Of a DNA stretch of 64,000 nt, positions 26,056 to 34,798 are shown piece by piece. The stretch's first letter is position 1, and each line of letters starts with the position of its first letter. This DNA is from an uncultured Pseudoruegeria sp. (GTDB lineage Bacteria > Pseudomonadota > Alphaproteobacteria > Rhodobacterales > Rhodobacteraceae): NCBI GenBank assembly GCA_947498155.1, contig CANMJD010000004.1, positions 62,001-126,000 of the forward strand, given 5' to 3'. The notes below the pieces were generated by a model. The model worked only from the letters and a program-made list of their open reading frames with translations, was not told where the DNA came from and searched no databases. The position numbers and the translations under genes are program-made.

Positions 26056-27831
26056 ATGAAGATGACAACCGAAGAAGCCTTTGTCAAAACACTACAAGCG
26101 CATGGAATCGAACACGCTTTTGGCATTATCGGCTCTGCGATGATGCCTATCTCTGATCTGTTCCCGCAGGCTGGAATCATGTTCTGGGACTGCGCCCATG
26201 AAGGCAGCGCGGGAATGATGGCGGATGGCTACACCCGCGCGACCGGCAAAATGTCGATGATGATCGCCCAAAACGGCCCCGGCATTACAAATTTCGTGAC
26301 GGCGGTCAAAACCGCCTATTGGAACCACACGCCGCTGCTGCTGGTGACCCCACAGGCAGCCAATAAAACCATTGGTCAGGGTGGGTTTCAGGAAGTCGAA
26401 CAGATGAAACTGTTCGAAGATATGGTCGCCTATCAGGAAGAGGTGCGCGACCCGAGCCGAGTCGCCGAAGTTCTGGCCCGCGTGATCGCCAAAGCCAAGC
26501 GCCTGTGCGGTCCGGCGCAACTGAATATACCGCGCGATTTCTGGACACAGGTGATCGACATTGAAATTCCCGATCCGGTTGAGTTTGAAAACTCTCCCGG
26601 CGGTGAAAACAGCATTCAGGCGGCAGCCGATCTGCTGTCCTCGGCAAAAAACCCTGTCATTCTGAACGGAGCCGGTGTGGTTTTGGCCGGAGCGATTCCG
26701 GCCTCTGCGGCTCTTGCCGAACGTCTGGATTCGCCAGTGTGCGTCGGCTATCAGCACAATGATGCCTTCCCCGGTTCGCACCCGCTGTTTGCCGGACCGT
26801 TGGGTTACAACGGCTCCAAAGCCGCCATGGAGTTGATCAAAGAAGCTGACGTTGTTCTCTGCTTAGGTACGCGGCTCAATCCGTTCTCGACCCTGCCGGG
26901 GTATGGCATGGATTATTGGCCGGCTGATGCAAAAATAATTCAGGTCGACATAAATCCGGACCGTATTGGTTTGACCAAGAAAGTATCCGTCGGGATCGTT
27001 GGCGACGCCAAGAAAGTGGCCGAAGGCATCCTTGCAGGTCTCTCCGAGAGCGCCGGTGACGAAAGCCGCGACGCCCGTAAATCAAAGATTGCCCAGACCA
27101 AATCCGCATGGGCGCAGCAATTGTCCTCGATGGACCATGAAGATGACGATCCCGGCACCACATGGAACCAGCGCGCGCGCGCCGATAAACCCGAATGGAT
27201 GAGCCCACGCATGGCATGGCGTGCGATCCAGTCCGCCCTGCCAAAAGAGGCGATTATTTCGTCGGACATCGGCAACAACTGCGCCATTGGCAATGCGTAT
27301 CCTTCATTTGAAGAAGGCCGTAAATATCTGGCCCCTGGCCTGTTTGGCCCCTGTGGCTATGGGTTGCCGTCGATTATCGGGGCAAAAATAGGACAGCCTG
27401 ACGTGCCAGTTGTTGGCTTTGCCGGTGATGGTGCTTTCGGGATTTCCGTCAACGAGCTGACTGCCATCGGGCGGGGCGAATGGCCTGCCATCACCCAAAT
27501 CGTGTTCCGCAACTATCAGTGGGGTGCGGAGAAACGGAACTCCACCCTGTGGTTTGACGATAATTTTGTCGGCACCGAGCTGGATGAGCAGGTTTCTTAT
27601 GCAGGCATTGCCAAGGCCTGCGGCCTGCAAGGTGTCATCGCCCGCACCATGGAAGAGCTAACAGAAGCCTTGAACCAAGCGCTGAAGGATCAAAAAGCGG
27701 GTAAAACAACCTTGATCGAAGCGATGATCAATCAGGAACTGGGTGAACCCTTCCGCCGTGACGCGATGAAAAAGCCCGTTTCTGTTGCCGGTATCAGTGC
27801 CGACGACATGCGCCCGCAAACTGGCGCCTAA
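26056..27831 (+). CDS. xsc: Sulfoacetaldehyde acetyltransferase
   Basis: 591-residue thiamin-diphosphate enzyme that cleaves sulfoacetaldehyde with phosphate to acetyl phosphate and sulfite. It has the three-domain ThDP layout: the N-terminal Pyr domain with FGIIGSAMMPISDLF and Glu in CAHEGSAGMMADGYTRATG, a middle Rossmann domain, and the C-terminal PP domain with FAGDGAFGISVNELTAIGRG and then NYQW as the metal motif. Xsc-specific features include TPQAANKTIGQGGFQEVEQMKLFEDM and NYQWGAEKRN. An AGAG ribosome site precedes the ATG. The sulfite made must be exported or oxidised by proteins not in this window. Confidence 0.96.
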   Translation: MKMTTEEAFVKTLQAHGIEHAFGIIGSAMMPISDLFPQAGIMFWDCAHEGSAGMMADGYTRATGKMSMMIAQNGPGITNFVTAVKTAYWNHTPLLLVTPQAANKTIGQGGFQEVEQMKLFEDMVAYQEEVRDPSRVAEVLARVIAKAKRLCGPAQLNIPRDFWTQVIDIEIPDPVEFENSPGGENSIQAAADLLSSAKNPVILNGAGVVLAGAIPASAALAERLDSPVCVGYQHNDAFPGSHPLFAGPLGYNGSKAAMELIKEADVVLCLGTRLNPFSTLPGYGMDYWPADAKIIQVDINPDRIGLTKKVSVGIVGDAKKVAEGILAGLSESAGDESRDARKSKIAQTKSAWAQQLSSMDHEDDDPGTTWNQRARADKPEWMSPRMAWRAIQSALPKEAIISSDIGNNCAIGNAYPSFEEGRKYLAPGLFGPCGYGLPSIIGAKIGQPDVPVVGFAGDGAFGISVNELTAIGRGEWPAITQIVFRNYQWGAEKRNSTLWFDDNFVGTELDEQVSYAGIAKACGLQGVIARTMEELTEALNQALKDQKAGKTTLIEAMINQELGEPFRRDAMKKPVSVAGISADDMRPQTGA

Positions 27832-28020
27832 CCCATTGGTTTCGCGGCATCCTCATACGGGCTGCGGCGAAACCGACCTTTAGAACCGATGGCCGGATTT
27901 TGAATCGTGCGCTGCCTTGTCTGGTGGCGGACGGCTCATCGGGCGGTGGAGCCGCCAAAACCAAGGGAGGCAGGCGTGATCCAAATTGAGACAGAAAACC
28001 TTAAGCACGCGCCTGTCGGG

Positions 28021-28872
28021 CTAGAGGATCGACGCAATCAGGGTGGAGCGGATAATATCATCGACAGAGGCGCCCCGGCTCAGGTCGCAAACCGGTTTGC
28101 GAAACCCCTGCAACACCGGCCCGATTGCCTGCGCTCCGGCAAGCTCCTGACAGAGTTTATAGGCAATGTTTCCGGCGTTCAGATCCGGAAAGACCAGTAC
28201 ATTCGCATCGCCCGCCCCAGCGCCTTTGCGCACTGCTATGCGGGGGTTCAAAGCGGCATCAGCCTGTACCGGACCGGTGAAACCCGACAGCTCGGCGGCC
28301 TCTGTGACCAACCGGACTTGATCGCCCTGCCCCGATGTGCCGGTCGAAAAAGACAGCAGTGCCACCCGCGCTTCGTCCAACAAGGCTGCACCGGATCGGG
28401 CTGCCGCTGTAGCGATGCTGGCAAGCTGTGCCGCTGTCGGCGCAACCACAACCGCACAGTCGGAAAACAGCAAACGCCGGCCATCGGGAAAAACCATCAA
28501 AAAGAACGAGGACGCGGTTTCCACTCCGTCGGCCAGACCGATGACCATATGCGCCGCCTCGATCACGCGACTGGTCGGGGTGTCGACACCGGCCACCATC
28601 AAATCGGCCTCACCGGTGGCAACCATGGCCGCCGCCCGATACATCGGTTTGGACAGCAACCGCTTGGCCAGCGCCGGTTTCATCCCCCGGTTCTGCACCA
28701 AAACCTCGATATGATGGTCACCGACCTGATCCACCAAAGGCACCGGCACGCAGAGCCCTTGTTCCTTCAGGCGGGTTTGGGCGGCTTGGATTTCGGCACT
28801 GTCCCCTTCGGGGAAAACCACACGCCGCGCGCGAGCTTTGGCCTGGCCTTCAATTGAATCAAAAAATGTCAT
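28021..28872 (-). CDS. pta: Phosphate acetyltransferase, short form
   Basis: 283 residues from the ATG at 28872 (MTFFDSIEGQAKARARRVVFPEGD). The GTG two codons earlier crowds the GGGGGGG ribosome site and is disfavoured. Pta/MaeB fold: VVFPEGDSAEIQAAQ, MVATGEADLMVAGVDTPTSRVIEA, LLFSDCAVVVAPTAAQLA, VALLSFSTGTSG and the terminal KPVCDLSRGASVDDII. It makes acetyl-CoA from the acetyl phosphate released by Xsc. In many taurine clusters pta follows xsc on the same strand; here it is inverted, converging on xsc and diverging from a citrate synthase gene 38 bp away. Confidence 0.93.
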   Translation of the reverse strand: MTFFDSIEGQAKARARRVVFPEGDSAEIQAAQTRLKEQGLCVPVPLVDQVGDHHIEVLVQNRGMKPALAKRLLSKPMYRAAAMVATGEADLMVAGVDTPTSRVIEAAHMVIGLADGVETASSFFLMVFPDGRRLLFSDCAVVVAPTAAQLASIATAAARSGAALLDEARVALLSFSTGTSGQGDQVRLVTEAAELSGFTGPVQADAALNPRIAVRKGAGAGDANVLVFPDLNAGNIAYKLCQELAGAQAIGPVLQGFRKPVCDLSRGASVDDIIRSTLIASIL

Positions 28873-28910
28873 GAGCACCCCCCCGTATACACCCCAAGGA
28901 GAAACCAGCG

Positions 28911-30047
28911 ATGAGCGAAGACGTCAAGATCAACCGCGGCCTTAAGGGCATCTATTTCGAACGCTCCGGTGTCAGCCACATCGACGGGCGCAAAGGGGAG
29001 CTGTCCTATCGCGGCTATTCCATCCATGATCTGGCAGCCCATTCCACCTTCGAAGAGGTGGGGTATTTGCTGATCTATGGCGAGCTACCGACCCCCGAAG
29101 AACTCAGCGCCTTCACCGCGAAACTGGTAGCCGCGCGCACCTTGCCAGACGCGATTTATCCCCTCATCGACAGCCTTAAAGACGGGCATCCGATGGATGT
29201 TTTGCGCACAGCTGTGTCGGCCTTGGCCGCGCTGGAACCGGCCAGTCAGGAGGTCGGTGAACAGGCGTTTATCGAAAACGGTATCCGTCTGACCGCGCAG
29301 GTGCCGATGATTGTCGCCGCCCATGACGCCATCCGCAACGGACGCACGCCGGTGGCACCTGACCCGTCGCTGTCGCATGCGGCGAATTGGCTGTGGATGC
29401 TCAAGGGGGAAAAGCCAAGTGCCGCCGCCGCGCGGCTTGCGGATGTGGATTTTATCCTGCACGCCGAACACGGCTCTAACGCCTCTTCCTTTGCGGCGCG
29501 CGTGACTGTCGGGACAGAGGCCAATCTGCATGGCGCTATTGTCACCGCCCTGTCGACTTTGGCCGGGCCTGCCCATGGGGGTGCGGCCGAAGACGTGATG
29601 AAGATGGTGACAGAGATCGGCAGCCCCGAAAATGCCGCCGCCTACGTCAAGGAAAAGCGCAGCAACCGCGAGGCCGTGACCGGATTTGGCCATCGGGTCT
29701 ATCGGGCCGAAGACCCCCGCGCGCGGCACATGCGCGATGGCGTGCAGCAGCTTTCGCAGGAAATGGGTCAGCCGCAGTGGTATGACATCCTGCAGGCCGT
29801 TGTGGACGCGATGCAGCCCTATGCCCGTCACGGATTGAACGTAAATGTCGATTTCTATTCCGGTGTGATCTACCAGCTCCACGGTATTCCGATGGATCTT
29901 TATGTGCCGATTTTCGCCATTGGACGGGTTCCGGGCTGGGTGATTCAATGCGTGGAACAACAACGCCAGAACATCCTGCTGCGCCCGCTCACGCTCTATA
30001 ATGGGCCAGAAATGCGGGATTATATCCCGATGTCAGAGCGCGGGTGA
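28911..30047 (+). CDS. Citrate synthase / 2-methylcitrate synthase family enzyme
   Basis: 378 residues, the short prokaryotic form. Catalytic motifs are GPAHGGAAEDV, where the His polarises the oxaloacetate carbonyl, GFGHRVYRAEDPRARHM, and NVNVDFYSGVIYQLHGIP with the active-site Asp. The segment HAEHGSNASSFAARV takes the place of the usual HELNASTFAARV. Primary GltA in this group is longer, near 430 residues, so this is likely a second synthase or PrpC-like. Its position divergent from pta, with acetyl-CoA as shared metabolite, suggests it feeds taurine carbon to the TCA cycle (inference). No prp genes are adjacent. GGAG ribosome site. Confidence 0.88.
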   Translation: MSEDVKINRGLKGIYFERSGVSHIDGRKGELSYRGYSIHDLAAHSTFEEVGYLLIYGELPTPEELSAFTAKLVAARTLPDAIYPLIDSLKDGHPMDVLRTAVSALAALEPASQEVGEQAFIENGIRLTAQVPMIVAAHDAIRNGRTPVAPDPSLSHAANWLWMLKGEKPSAAAARLADVDFILHAEHGSNASSFAARVTVGTEANLHGAIVTALSTLAGPAHGGAAEDVMKMVTEIGSPENAAAYVKEKRSNREAVTGFGHRVYRAEDPRARHMRDGVQQLSQEMGQPQWYDILQAVVDAMQPYARHGLNVNVDFYSGVIYQLHGIPMDLYVPIFAIGRVPGWVIQCVEQQRQNILLRPLTLYNGPEMRDYIPMSERG

Positions 30048-30055
30048 TCGAAATA

Positions 30056-30090
30056 AAAAGGGGTGCAGCCTGACGCGGCGCACCCCTTTT
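30056..30090 (+). terminator. Terminator after the citrate synthase gene
   Basis: Perfect 11-bp arms AAAAGGGGTGC (30056-30066) and GCACCCCTTTT (30080-30090) with a 13-base loop. It has A-run and T-run flanks, so it can act in both directions for the convergent isomerase-like gene. Confidence 0.9.
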
Positions 30091-30123
30091 CTGTGTTCAT
30101 TCAGCCAAAGGCTGGGAGAGGCC

Positions 30124-31176
30124 CTATAGACCCAGCATTTTGCGGTTGGCGACCTCATCGGTGCCACCATCGGCAAAATCATCAAAGGCCCGTTCGGTCA
30201 CACGAATGATGTGATCCTTAACGAACTGTGCCCCTTCGCGCGCACCATCCTCGGGATGCTTGATCGCACATTCCCATTCGACCACGGCCCAGCCATCAAA
30301 GTTATTGGCCGCCATTTTTGAGAAAACAGCACCAAAATCAACTTGCCCGTCGCCAAGGCTGCGGAAGCGGCCTGCCCGGTCCACCCAGCTTTGATAGCCG
30401 CCATAAACGCCTTGGCGTCCTGTCGGATTAAACTCGGCATCCTTGACGTGGAACATTTTGATCCGGTCTTTGTAGATGTCGATATTGTCCAGATAATCAA
30501 GGCATTGCAGCACATAGTGGCTGGGGTCATAGAGCATGTTACAACGGCTGTGCCCGCCCAACCGCTCGAGGAACATTTCAAATGTGACCCCGTCATGCAG
30601 ATCTTCGCCCGGATGGATTTCGTAACAGACATCAACGCCCATATCCTCGGCGTGATCCAGAATGGGCCGCCAGCGGTTGGCCAGTTCATCAAAGGCGGTT
30701 TCAACCAAGCCGGCCGGACGTTGTGGCCAAGGATAGACATAGGGCCACGCCAGCGCGCCCGAAAAGGTCGCATGTTCGGTAATGCCCATGTTGCGACTGG
30801 CGGTCAGCGCCATTTTGACCTGATCCACAGCCCAAGCTTGTCGGGCCTTTGGATTGCCCTGCACCTCAGGGGCTGCAAAGCCATCAAAAGCAGTGTCATA
30901 GGCAGGGTGCACAGCCACAAGCTGGCCCTGCAAATGGGTGGAAAGCTCGGTAATTTCGACGCCATTGGCCGCCGCTACGCCCTTTACTTCGTCACAATAG
31001 TCTTTGGAGTCGGCCGCTTTAGCCAGATCAATGAAACGCCCGTCCCAGCTGGGAAGTTGAACGCCGACATAGCCGCAATCCGCCGCCCATTTGGTAATGG
31101 AATCCCAGCTGTTGAACGGTGCCGCATCGCCCGCAAACTGCGCCAGAAACAGGGCTGGACCCTTGATTGTTTTCAT
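30124..31176 (-). CDS. Sugar phosphate isomerase/epimerase-like TIM barrel protein (long form)
   Basis: 350 residues of the xylose isomerase-like/AP endonuclease 2 barrel. Likely metal ligands are Glu in CYEIHPGED, Asp and His in LYDPSHYVLQ, His in MFHVKDAEF and Glu in VVEWECA. Proteins of this length accompany Gfo/Idh dehydrogenases in rhizobial and roseobacter sugar loci and may act on keto-glycosides. The start at 31176 (MKTIKGPALFLAQFAGD) has a GAGAG ribosome site. A LacI operator lies 56 bp upstream, identical in type to those of the ABC operon across the lacI-like gene, so both strands belong to one regulon. Confidence 0.85.
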   Translation of the reverse strand: MKTIKGPALFLAQFAGDAAPFNSWDSITKWAADCGYVGVQLPSWDGRFIDLAKAADSKDYCDEVKGVAAANGVEITELSTHLQGQLVAVHPAYDTAFDGFAAPEVQGNPKARQAWAVDQVKMALTASRNMGITEHATFSGALAWPYVYPWPQRPAGLVETAFDELANRWRPILDHAEDMGVDVCYEIHPGEDLHDGVTFEMFLERLGGHSRCNMLYDPSHYVLQCLDYLDNIDIYKDRIKMFHVKDAEFNPTGRQGVYGGYQSWVDRAGRFRSLGDGQVDFGAVFSKMAANNFDGWAVVEWECAIKHPEDGAREGAQFVKDHIIRVTERAFDDFADGGTDEVANRKMLGL

Positions 31177-31231
31177 TTTCTCTCTCCCTACCGTATTTTC
31201 AGCGCGCCTAAAAAACGCGCTTTTCCTCTTA

Positions 31232-31245
31232 TGTAATCGTTTACT
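31232..31245. promoter_or_regulatory. LacI operator upstream of the TIM barrel gene
   Basis: TGTAATCGTTTACT matches 12 of 14 positions of the perfect palindrome TGTAATCGATTACA that occurs twice before the ABC operon. It lies 56 bp upstream of the minus-strand start at 31176. Confidence 0.75.
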
Positions 31246-31286
31246 TGGAAGTCTTCAGCGATTTTCTTGCGCCTGTCCAGCTAAAA

Positions 31287-32315
31287 TTATTCCGGTGCGG
31301 GGGCCGTGCTTGCACGTTCAATCAACTCGACCGGCACGACCCGCAACATCTCTGCGTCCTCTTCCGGCGTATCGCGCAACCGCGACAGAAGCGTCTCTGC
31401 CGCCAGTCGGCCAAGCCGCTTCCGGTCCTGCCGGATCGTCGTTAAGGCAGGGCGATAATGCGGGGCCAGATCAATGTCATCAAAGCCGACCACAGAAACA
31501 TCCCGCGGCACATTTACACCGGCATCCATCAGATTACTGATAAAGGAAATCGCCATTAGATCAGACGCCGAAAATATTGCGGTAGGCCGTTCCTTCAGGG
31601 CCAGAAAGGCTTCGGCAGCGGCGGCACCAGAGGCCAGTTCAAAGTTACCTTGAAAAATCCATTCGTCGCGGATTTCAAGCCCGTGTGCTTTGGCAGCCTC
31701 AAAGCAAGCTGCCCGTCTCACATGGGTCAAAACATTATCCTCAGGTCCCGAAATATGGCCGATTTTTTTATGCCCCAAAGCCGCTAAATGAGAGACCGCC
31801 TTGACGCCACCAGCCCGATTATCGCTGCGAATCGAAGGCAGCCCTGCCGAATCAGCCCATTCGCAGGCATAGATGATATGCTTTTCATGTGGTGTGCCTT
31901 TGACCGAAGCAATGGACGGCAAAGGAATGAATCCGTCCAACAGGATCACCCCATCCGCGCGCCCATCCTGAAAAATATGCGACAGCGGCATATCCTCAAG
32001 CGCCATATTCGCCGTATCAGAGACCAAAACGCTGTATTCCGCCTCTGAAAAGACTTGCTCGATCCCGGATATGATCTGGGAAAAGAAGGGGTTACCAACA
32101 TTGGGGATCAGGGTCAGGATCGACCCAGTACGTTGCGTGCGCAGATTTCGGGCCGCCCGATTTACCCTATAACCGGTTTCATTGACCGCGCTCAGCACCG
32201 CTTTTCGAGTCGATTCGGAGACCACCTTTGGGTTGCTTAAGGCCCGGCTAACTGTCGCCGTAGAGACCCCGGCAGCGCGGGCCACATCCTGAATCTTGAT
32301 CGATTGTCGCGCCAT
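31287..32315 (-). CDS. LacI-family transcriptional repressor of the sugar locus
   Basis: 342 residues from the ATG at 32315 (MARQSIKIQDVARAAG). HTH and hinge: VARAAGVSTATVSRALSNPKVVSESTRKAVLSAV; periplasmic-binding-protein core with NPFFSQIISGIEQ, GRADGVILLDG, VVGFDDIDLAPHYRPALTTIRQD. The effector is probably a sugar handled by the flanking importer. It is divergent from the ABC operon, and the 195-bp spacer holds two perfect operators; a third stands before the downstream isomerase-like gene. A 21-residue upstream extension of the frame is rejected. Confidence 0.93.
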   Translation of the reverse strand: MARQSIKIQDVARAAGVSTATVSRALSNPKVVSESTRKAVLSAVNETGYRVNRAARNLRTQRTGSILTLIPNVGNPFFSQIISGIEQVFSEAEYSVLVSDTANMALEDMPLSHIFQDGRADGVILLDGFIPLPSIASVKGTPHEKHIIYACEWADSAGLPSIRSDNRAGGVKAVSHLAALGHKKIGHISGPEDNVLTHVRRAACFEAAKAHGLEIRDEWIFQGNFELASGAAAAEAFLALKERPTAIFSASDLMAISFISNLMDAGVNVPRDVSVVGFDDIDLAPHYRPALTTIRQDRKRLGRLAAETLLSRLRDTPEEDAEMLRVVPVELIERASTAPAPE

Positions 32316-32415
32316 TGCTGGGCCTCTTTTTCTTTGTCTTCTAAGGGTTCCGACGTTTTTCGCCAACCCTTCCGTCAAGACTATTGACAGAACGCCCCGA
32401 AATGTTTTCGATAGA

Positions 32416-32429
32416 TGTAATCGATTACA
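32416..32429. promoter_or_regulatory. LacI operator O1
   Basis: Perfect 14-bp palindrome TGTAATCGATTACA, 81 bp upstream of the substrate-binding protein gene and 100 bp upstream of the repressor gene. The central CG is typical of LacI-family sites. Confidence 0.85.
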
Positions 32430-32455
32430 GGACGCGCTTTCAAGTTAGTCCGCAA

Positions 32456-32469
32456 TGTAATCGATTACA
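32456..32469. promoter_or_regulatory. LacI operator O2
   Basis: A second identical TGTAATCGATTACA, with its centre 40 bp from that of O1, close to four helical turns. Two repressor dimers could therefore bind on the same DNA face. Ends 41 bp before the importer operon start. Confidence 0.85.
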
Positions 32470-32510
32470 AGATTAAGGGCAAAATCGCCCACGTCTCAGG
32501 GAGGAAAGAG

Positions 32511-33743
32511 ATGAAAACGTTTAAGACATTCCTGGCGGCCACAACCGCCATCTGCGGTGCGACCGCTGTTTCGGCAACCGAATTGGAAGTCGCACATTGG
32601 TGGACTTCCGGCGGTGAAGCCGCTGCTGTTTCCAAATTGGCCGAGGCATGGGAGGCCGCGGGCAACACTTGGGTTGACGGCGCAATCGCGGGCGGCGGCG
32701 GTACCGCCCGTCCGGTTATGATCAGCCGGATCACCGGTGGCGACCCAATGGGCGCGTTTCAGTTCAACCACGGCCGCCAAGCCGAAGAGCTGATCGAAGC
32801 TGGCCTATTGCTGGACCTGACCGATGTTGCCGAAGCCGAAGGTTGGAAAGACATCATTCACCCGACTTCACTTTTGGATAGCTGTACCGTTGATGGCCGC
32901 ATCTATTGCGCCCCGCTCAACATCCACTCCTGGCAGTGGATGTGGTTGTCGCATCAGGCCTATGAAGACGCAGGCGTTGCTGTGCCGACTAACTGGGACG
33001 AATTTGTGGCGTCTGCACCTGCGCTTGAAGCGGCAGGCAAAGTGCCCCTTGCCATGGGTCAGCAGTCCTGGCAGTCCGCCGGCGCCTTTGGTGTGATGGC
33101 CGTTGCCATTGCCGGAGTTGACGCTTGGTCCGAAGTGACTGTGAACAAAAATGCCGAAGTTGCTGCCGGTCCAGAATACGCGAAAGTATTCCAAGCTGCT
33201 GCTGCCGCGCGTGAACTGAGCGCAAACTCCAATGTTCAGGACTGGAACCAGGCGACGAACCTTGTGATCACCGGCAAAGCCGGCGCACAGATCATGGGTG
33301 ACTGGGCACAGGGTGAATTCCAGGTTGCCGGACAGGTTGCGGGTGAAGATTACACCTGTCTGCCAGGTCTGGGCGTGAACGAAGTCATCTCGACCGGTGG
33401 GGATGCGTTCTATTTCCCGGTCAACAAAGACGACGCAGTCACCGCCGCCCAAAAAGAACTGGCCGCCCTTTTGGTGAAGCCGGAAACACAGGTTGCCTTT
33501 AACCTTGCCAAAGGGTCCCTCCCGATCCGCGGTGACGTTGATCTGGCTGCTGCCAATGATTGCATGAAAAAAGGTCTGGAAATTCTGGCATCCGGCAACA
33601 TTCTGCCCGATGGCAACCAAACCTTGTCCGCGGATACAACCACGCAGCTCGAAGATCTGATGGTTGAATTCTGGAACGACACCTCGATCACTGCCGAGGA
33701 AGTTCAGGAAAACTACGCTGACATCATCTCCAAGGCTGACTAA
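32511..33743 (+). CDS. CUT1 sugar ABC transporter, substrate-binding protein
   Basis: 410 residues with a Sec signal peptide (MKTFKTFLAATTAICGATAVSA, cut near residue 22). The mature part begins LEVAHWWTSGGEAAAVSKLAEAW, the cluster B sugar-binding start. ISRITGGDPMGAFQFN, IHSWQWMWLSHQAYEDAG and GTLPIRG-like SLPIRGDVDL are seen in the glucose/mannose and glucoside-type binding proteins of alphaproteobacteria. It delivers a sugar to the two permeases and ATPase downstream. It has a GGAGG ribosome site and follows two LacI operators; a strong stem-loop after the stop should favour high SBP expression. Confidence 0.92.
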   Translation: MKTFKTFLAATTAICGATAVSATELEVAHWWTSGGEAAAVSKLAEAWEAAGNTWVDGAIAGGGGTARPVMISRITGGDPMGAFQFNHGRQAEELIEAGLLLDLTDVAEAEGWKDIIHPTSLLDSCTVDGRIYCAPLNIHSWQWMWLSHQAYEDAGVAVPTNWDEFVASAPALEAAGKVPLAMGQQSWQSAGAFGVMAVAIAGVDAWSEVTVNKNAEVAAGPEYAKVFQAAAAARELSANSNVQDWNQATNLVITGKAGAQIMGDWAQGEFQVAGQVAGEDYTCLPGLGVNEVISTGGDAFYFPVNKDDAVTAAQKELAALLVKPETQVAFNLAKGSLPIRGDVDLAAANDCMKKGLEILASGNILPDGNQTLSADTTTQLEDLMVEFWNDTSITAEEVQENYADIISKAD

Positions 33744-33755
33744 GCCTTTATAATC

Positions 33756-33786
33756 AAGCCCGGCCGTTGCCAAAGCGGCCGGGCTT
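33756..33786 (+). terminator. Intercistronic stem-loop after the binding protein gene
   Basis: Perfect 11-bp arms AAGCCCGGCCG and CGGCCGGGCTT with a 9-base loop and no T-run. This looks like an mRNA-stabilising or partial termination hairpin that sets the binding protein above the permeases. Confidence 0.6.
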
Positions 33787-33868
33787 ACAATTGACTGGGA
33801 GTGAGAGTGGCCTGTGCTAAGCTCTCCTTACGGATCAAAAACCGGCACTAAATCAGGGGGGAACCACC

Positions 33869-34798
33869 ATGGCTGTGGTTGACGAAGGCGCTGAGGTAAG
33901 CGCCTCTAACAATTCGGGCAGACCGATAAAGCTATTCCGCAATCTTTCATCCAAAATCGCCGCGATCCCGATGATCCTGACGACTTTGGTGATTTTTGTC
34001 GGCTGTACGGTCTGGACCATCACCTATTCTTTCACCAGCTCTAAACTGCTGCCAAAGACAAAATTTGTAGGCTTTGATCAATATGAACGCCTCTGGGGAA
34101 CCAAACGCTGGCTTGTTTCGATCGAAAACCTCTTTGTCTATGGCATCTGCTCGCTGGTTTTGACCCTTCTGATCGGGTTCACCCTTGCTGCCCTGCTGGA
34201 CCGCAAAATCCGCTTCGAAAACACCTTTCGCACCATTTTCCTGTACCCGTTCGCCCTATCCTTTGTGGTGACCGGTCTGGCGTGGCAATGGATTTTGAAC
34301 CCGGAATTCGGCGTTCAGAACATTGTGCGCGGCTGGGGTTGGGAGAGCTTCACCTTTGATCCGCTCTATAACTCGGACATCGTGATCTACGGCATTCTGA
34401 TTGCTGGCATCTGGCAAGGGTCAGGGCTGATCATGGTGATCATGCTGGCGGGCCTGCGCGGTATTGACGAAGACATCTGGAAAGCCGCCCGTGTGGATGG
34501 CATCGGTCCGGTCAAAACCTACGTGCAAATCATCATTCCGATGATGAAACCCGTGTTTATCACAGCCCTCGTGCTGATCGCGTCAGGCATTATCAAGCTC
34601 TATGATCTTGTGGTCGCGCAGACCTCGGGCGGGCCGGGGATATCCTCGGAGGTTCCGGCCAAATATGTCTATGACTACACGTTCAAGGCCCAGAACCTTG
34701 GTCAGGGCTTTGCTGCCTCTACCATGATGCTGGTCGCCGTGGTCATCATTCTGATCCCCTATGTTTACCTACAGTTCGGAGGTCGCAAAAATGACTGA
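33869..34798 (+). CDS. CUT1 sugar ABC transporter, permease (MalF type)
   Basis: 309 residues, about six membrane helices. The EAA loop that contacts the ATPase is seen at IDEDIWKAARVDGIGPVKTYVQIIIPMMKP. The first helix is IPMILTTLVIFVGCTVWTI after a short cytoplasmic tail. It overlaps the second permease gene by 8 bp. Together with that partner it forms the inner-membrane channel for the sugar bound by the upstream protein. Confidence 0.93.
   Translation: MAVVDEGAEVSASNNSGRPIKLFRNLSSKIAAIPMILTTLVIFVGCTVWTITYSFTSSKLLPKTKFVGFDQYERLWGTKRWLVSIENLFVYGICSLVLTLLIGFTLAALLDRKIRFENTFRTIFLYPFALSFVVTGLAWQWILNPEFGVQNIVRGWGWESFTFDPLYNSDIVIYGILIAGIWQGSGLIMVIMLAGLRGIDEDIWKAARVDGIGPVKTYVQIIIPMMKPVFITALVLIASGIIKLYDLVVAQTSGGPGISSEVPAKYVYDYTFKAQNLGQGFAASTMMLVAVVIILIPYVYLQFGGRKND

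Noticed and set aside
27838-27874. Terminator after xsc
   Set aside because: GGTTTCGC and GCGAAACC form an 8-bp stem, but the loop is 21 bases and no T-run follows, so I do not call it.
27907-28857. 316-codon plus-strand open frame opposite pta
   Set aside because: Codon pattern mirrors the minus-strand pta gene, the protein is His/Arg/Gln-rich with no motif, and the pta frame has full family motifs.
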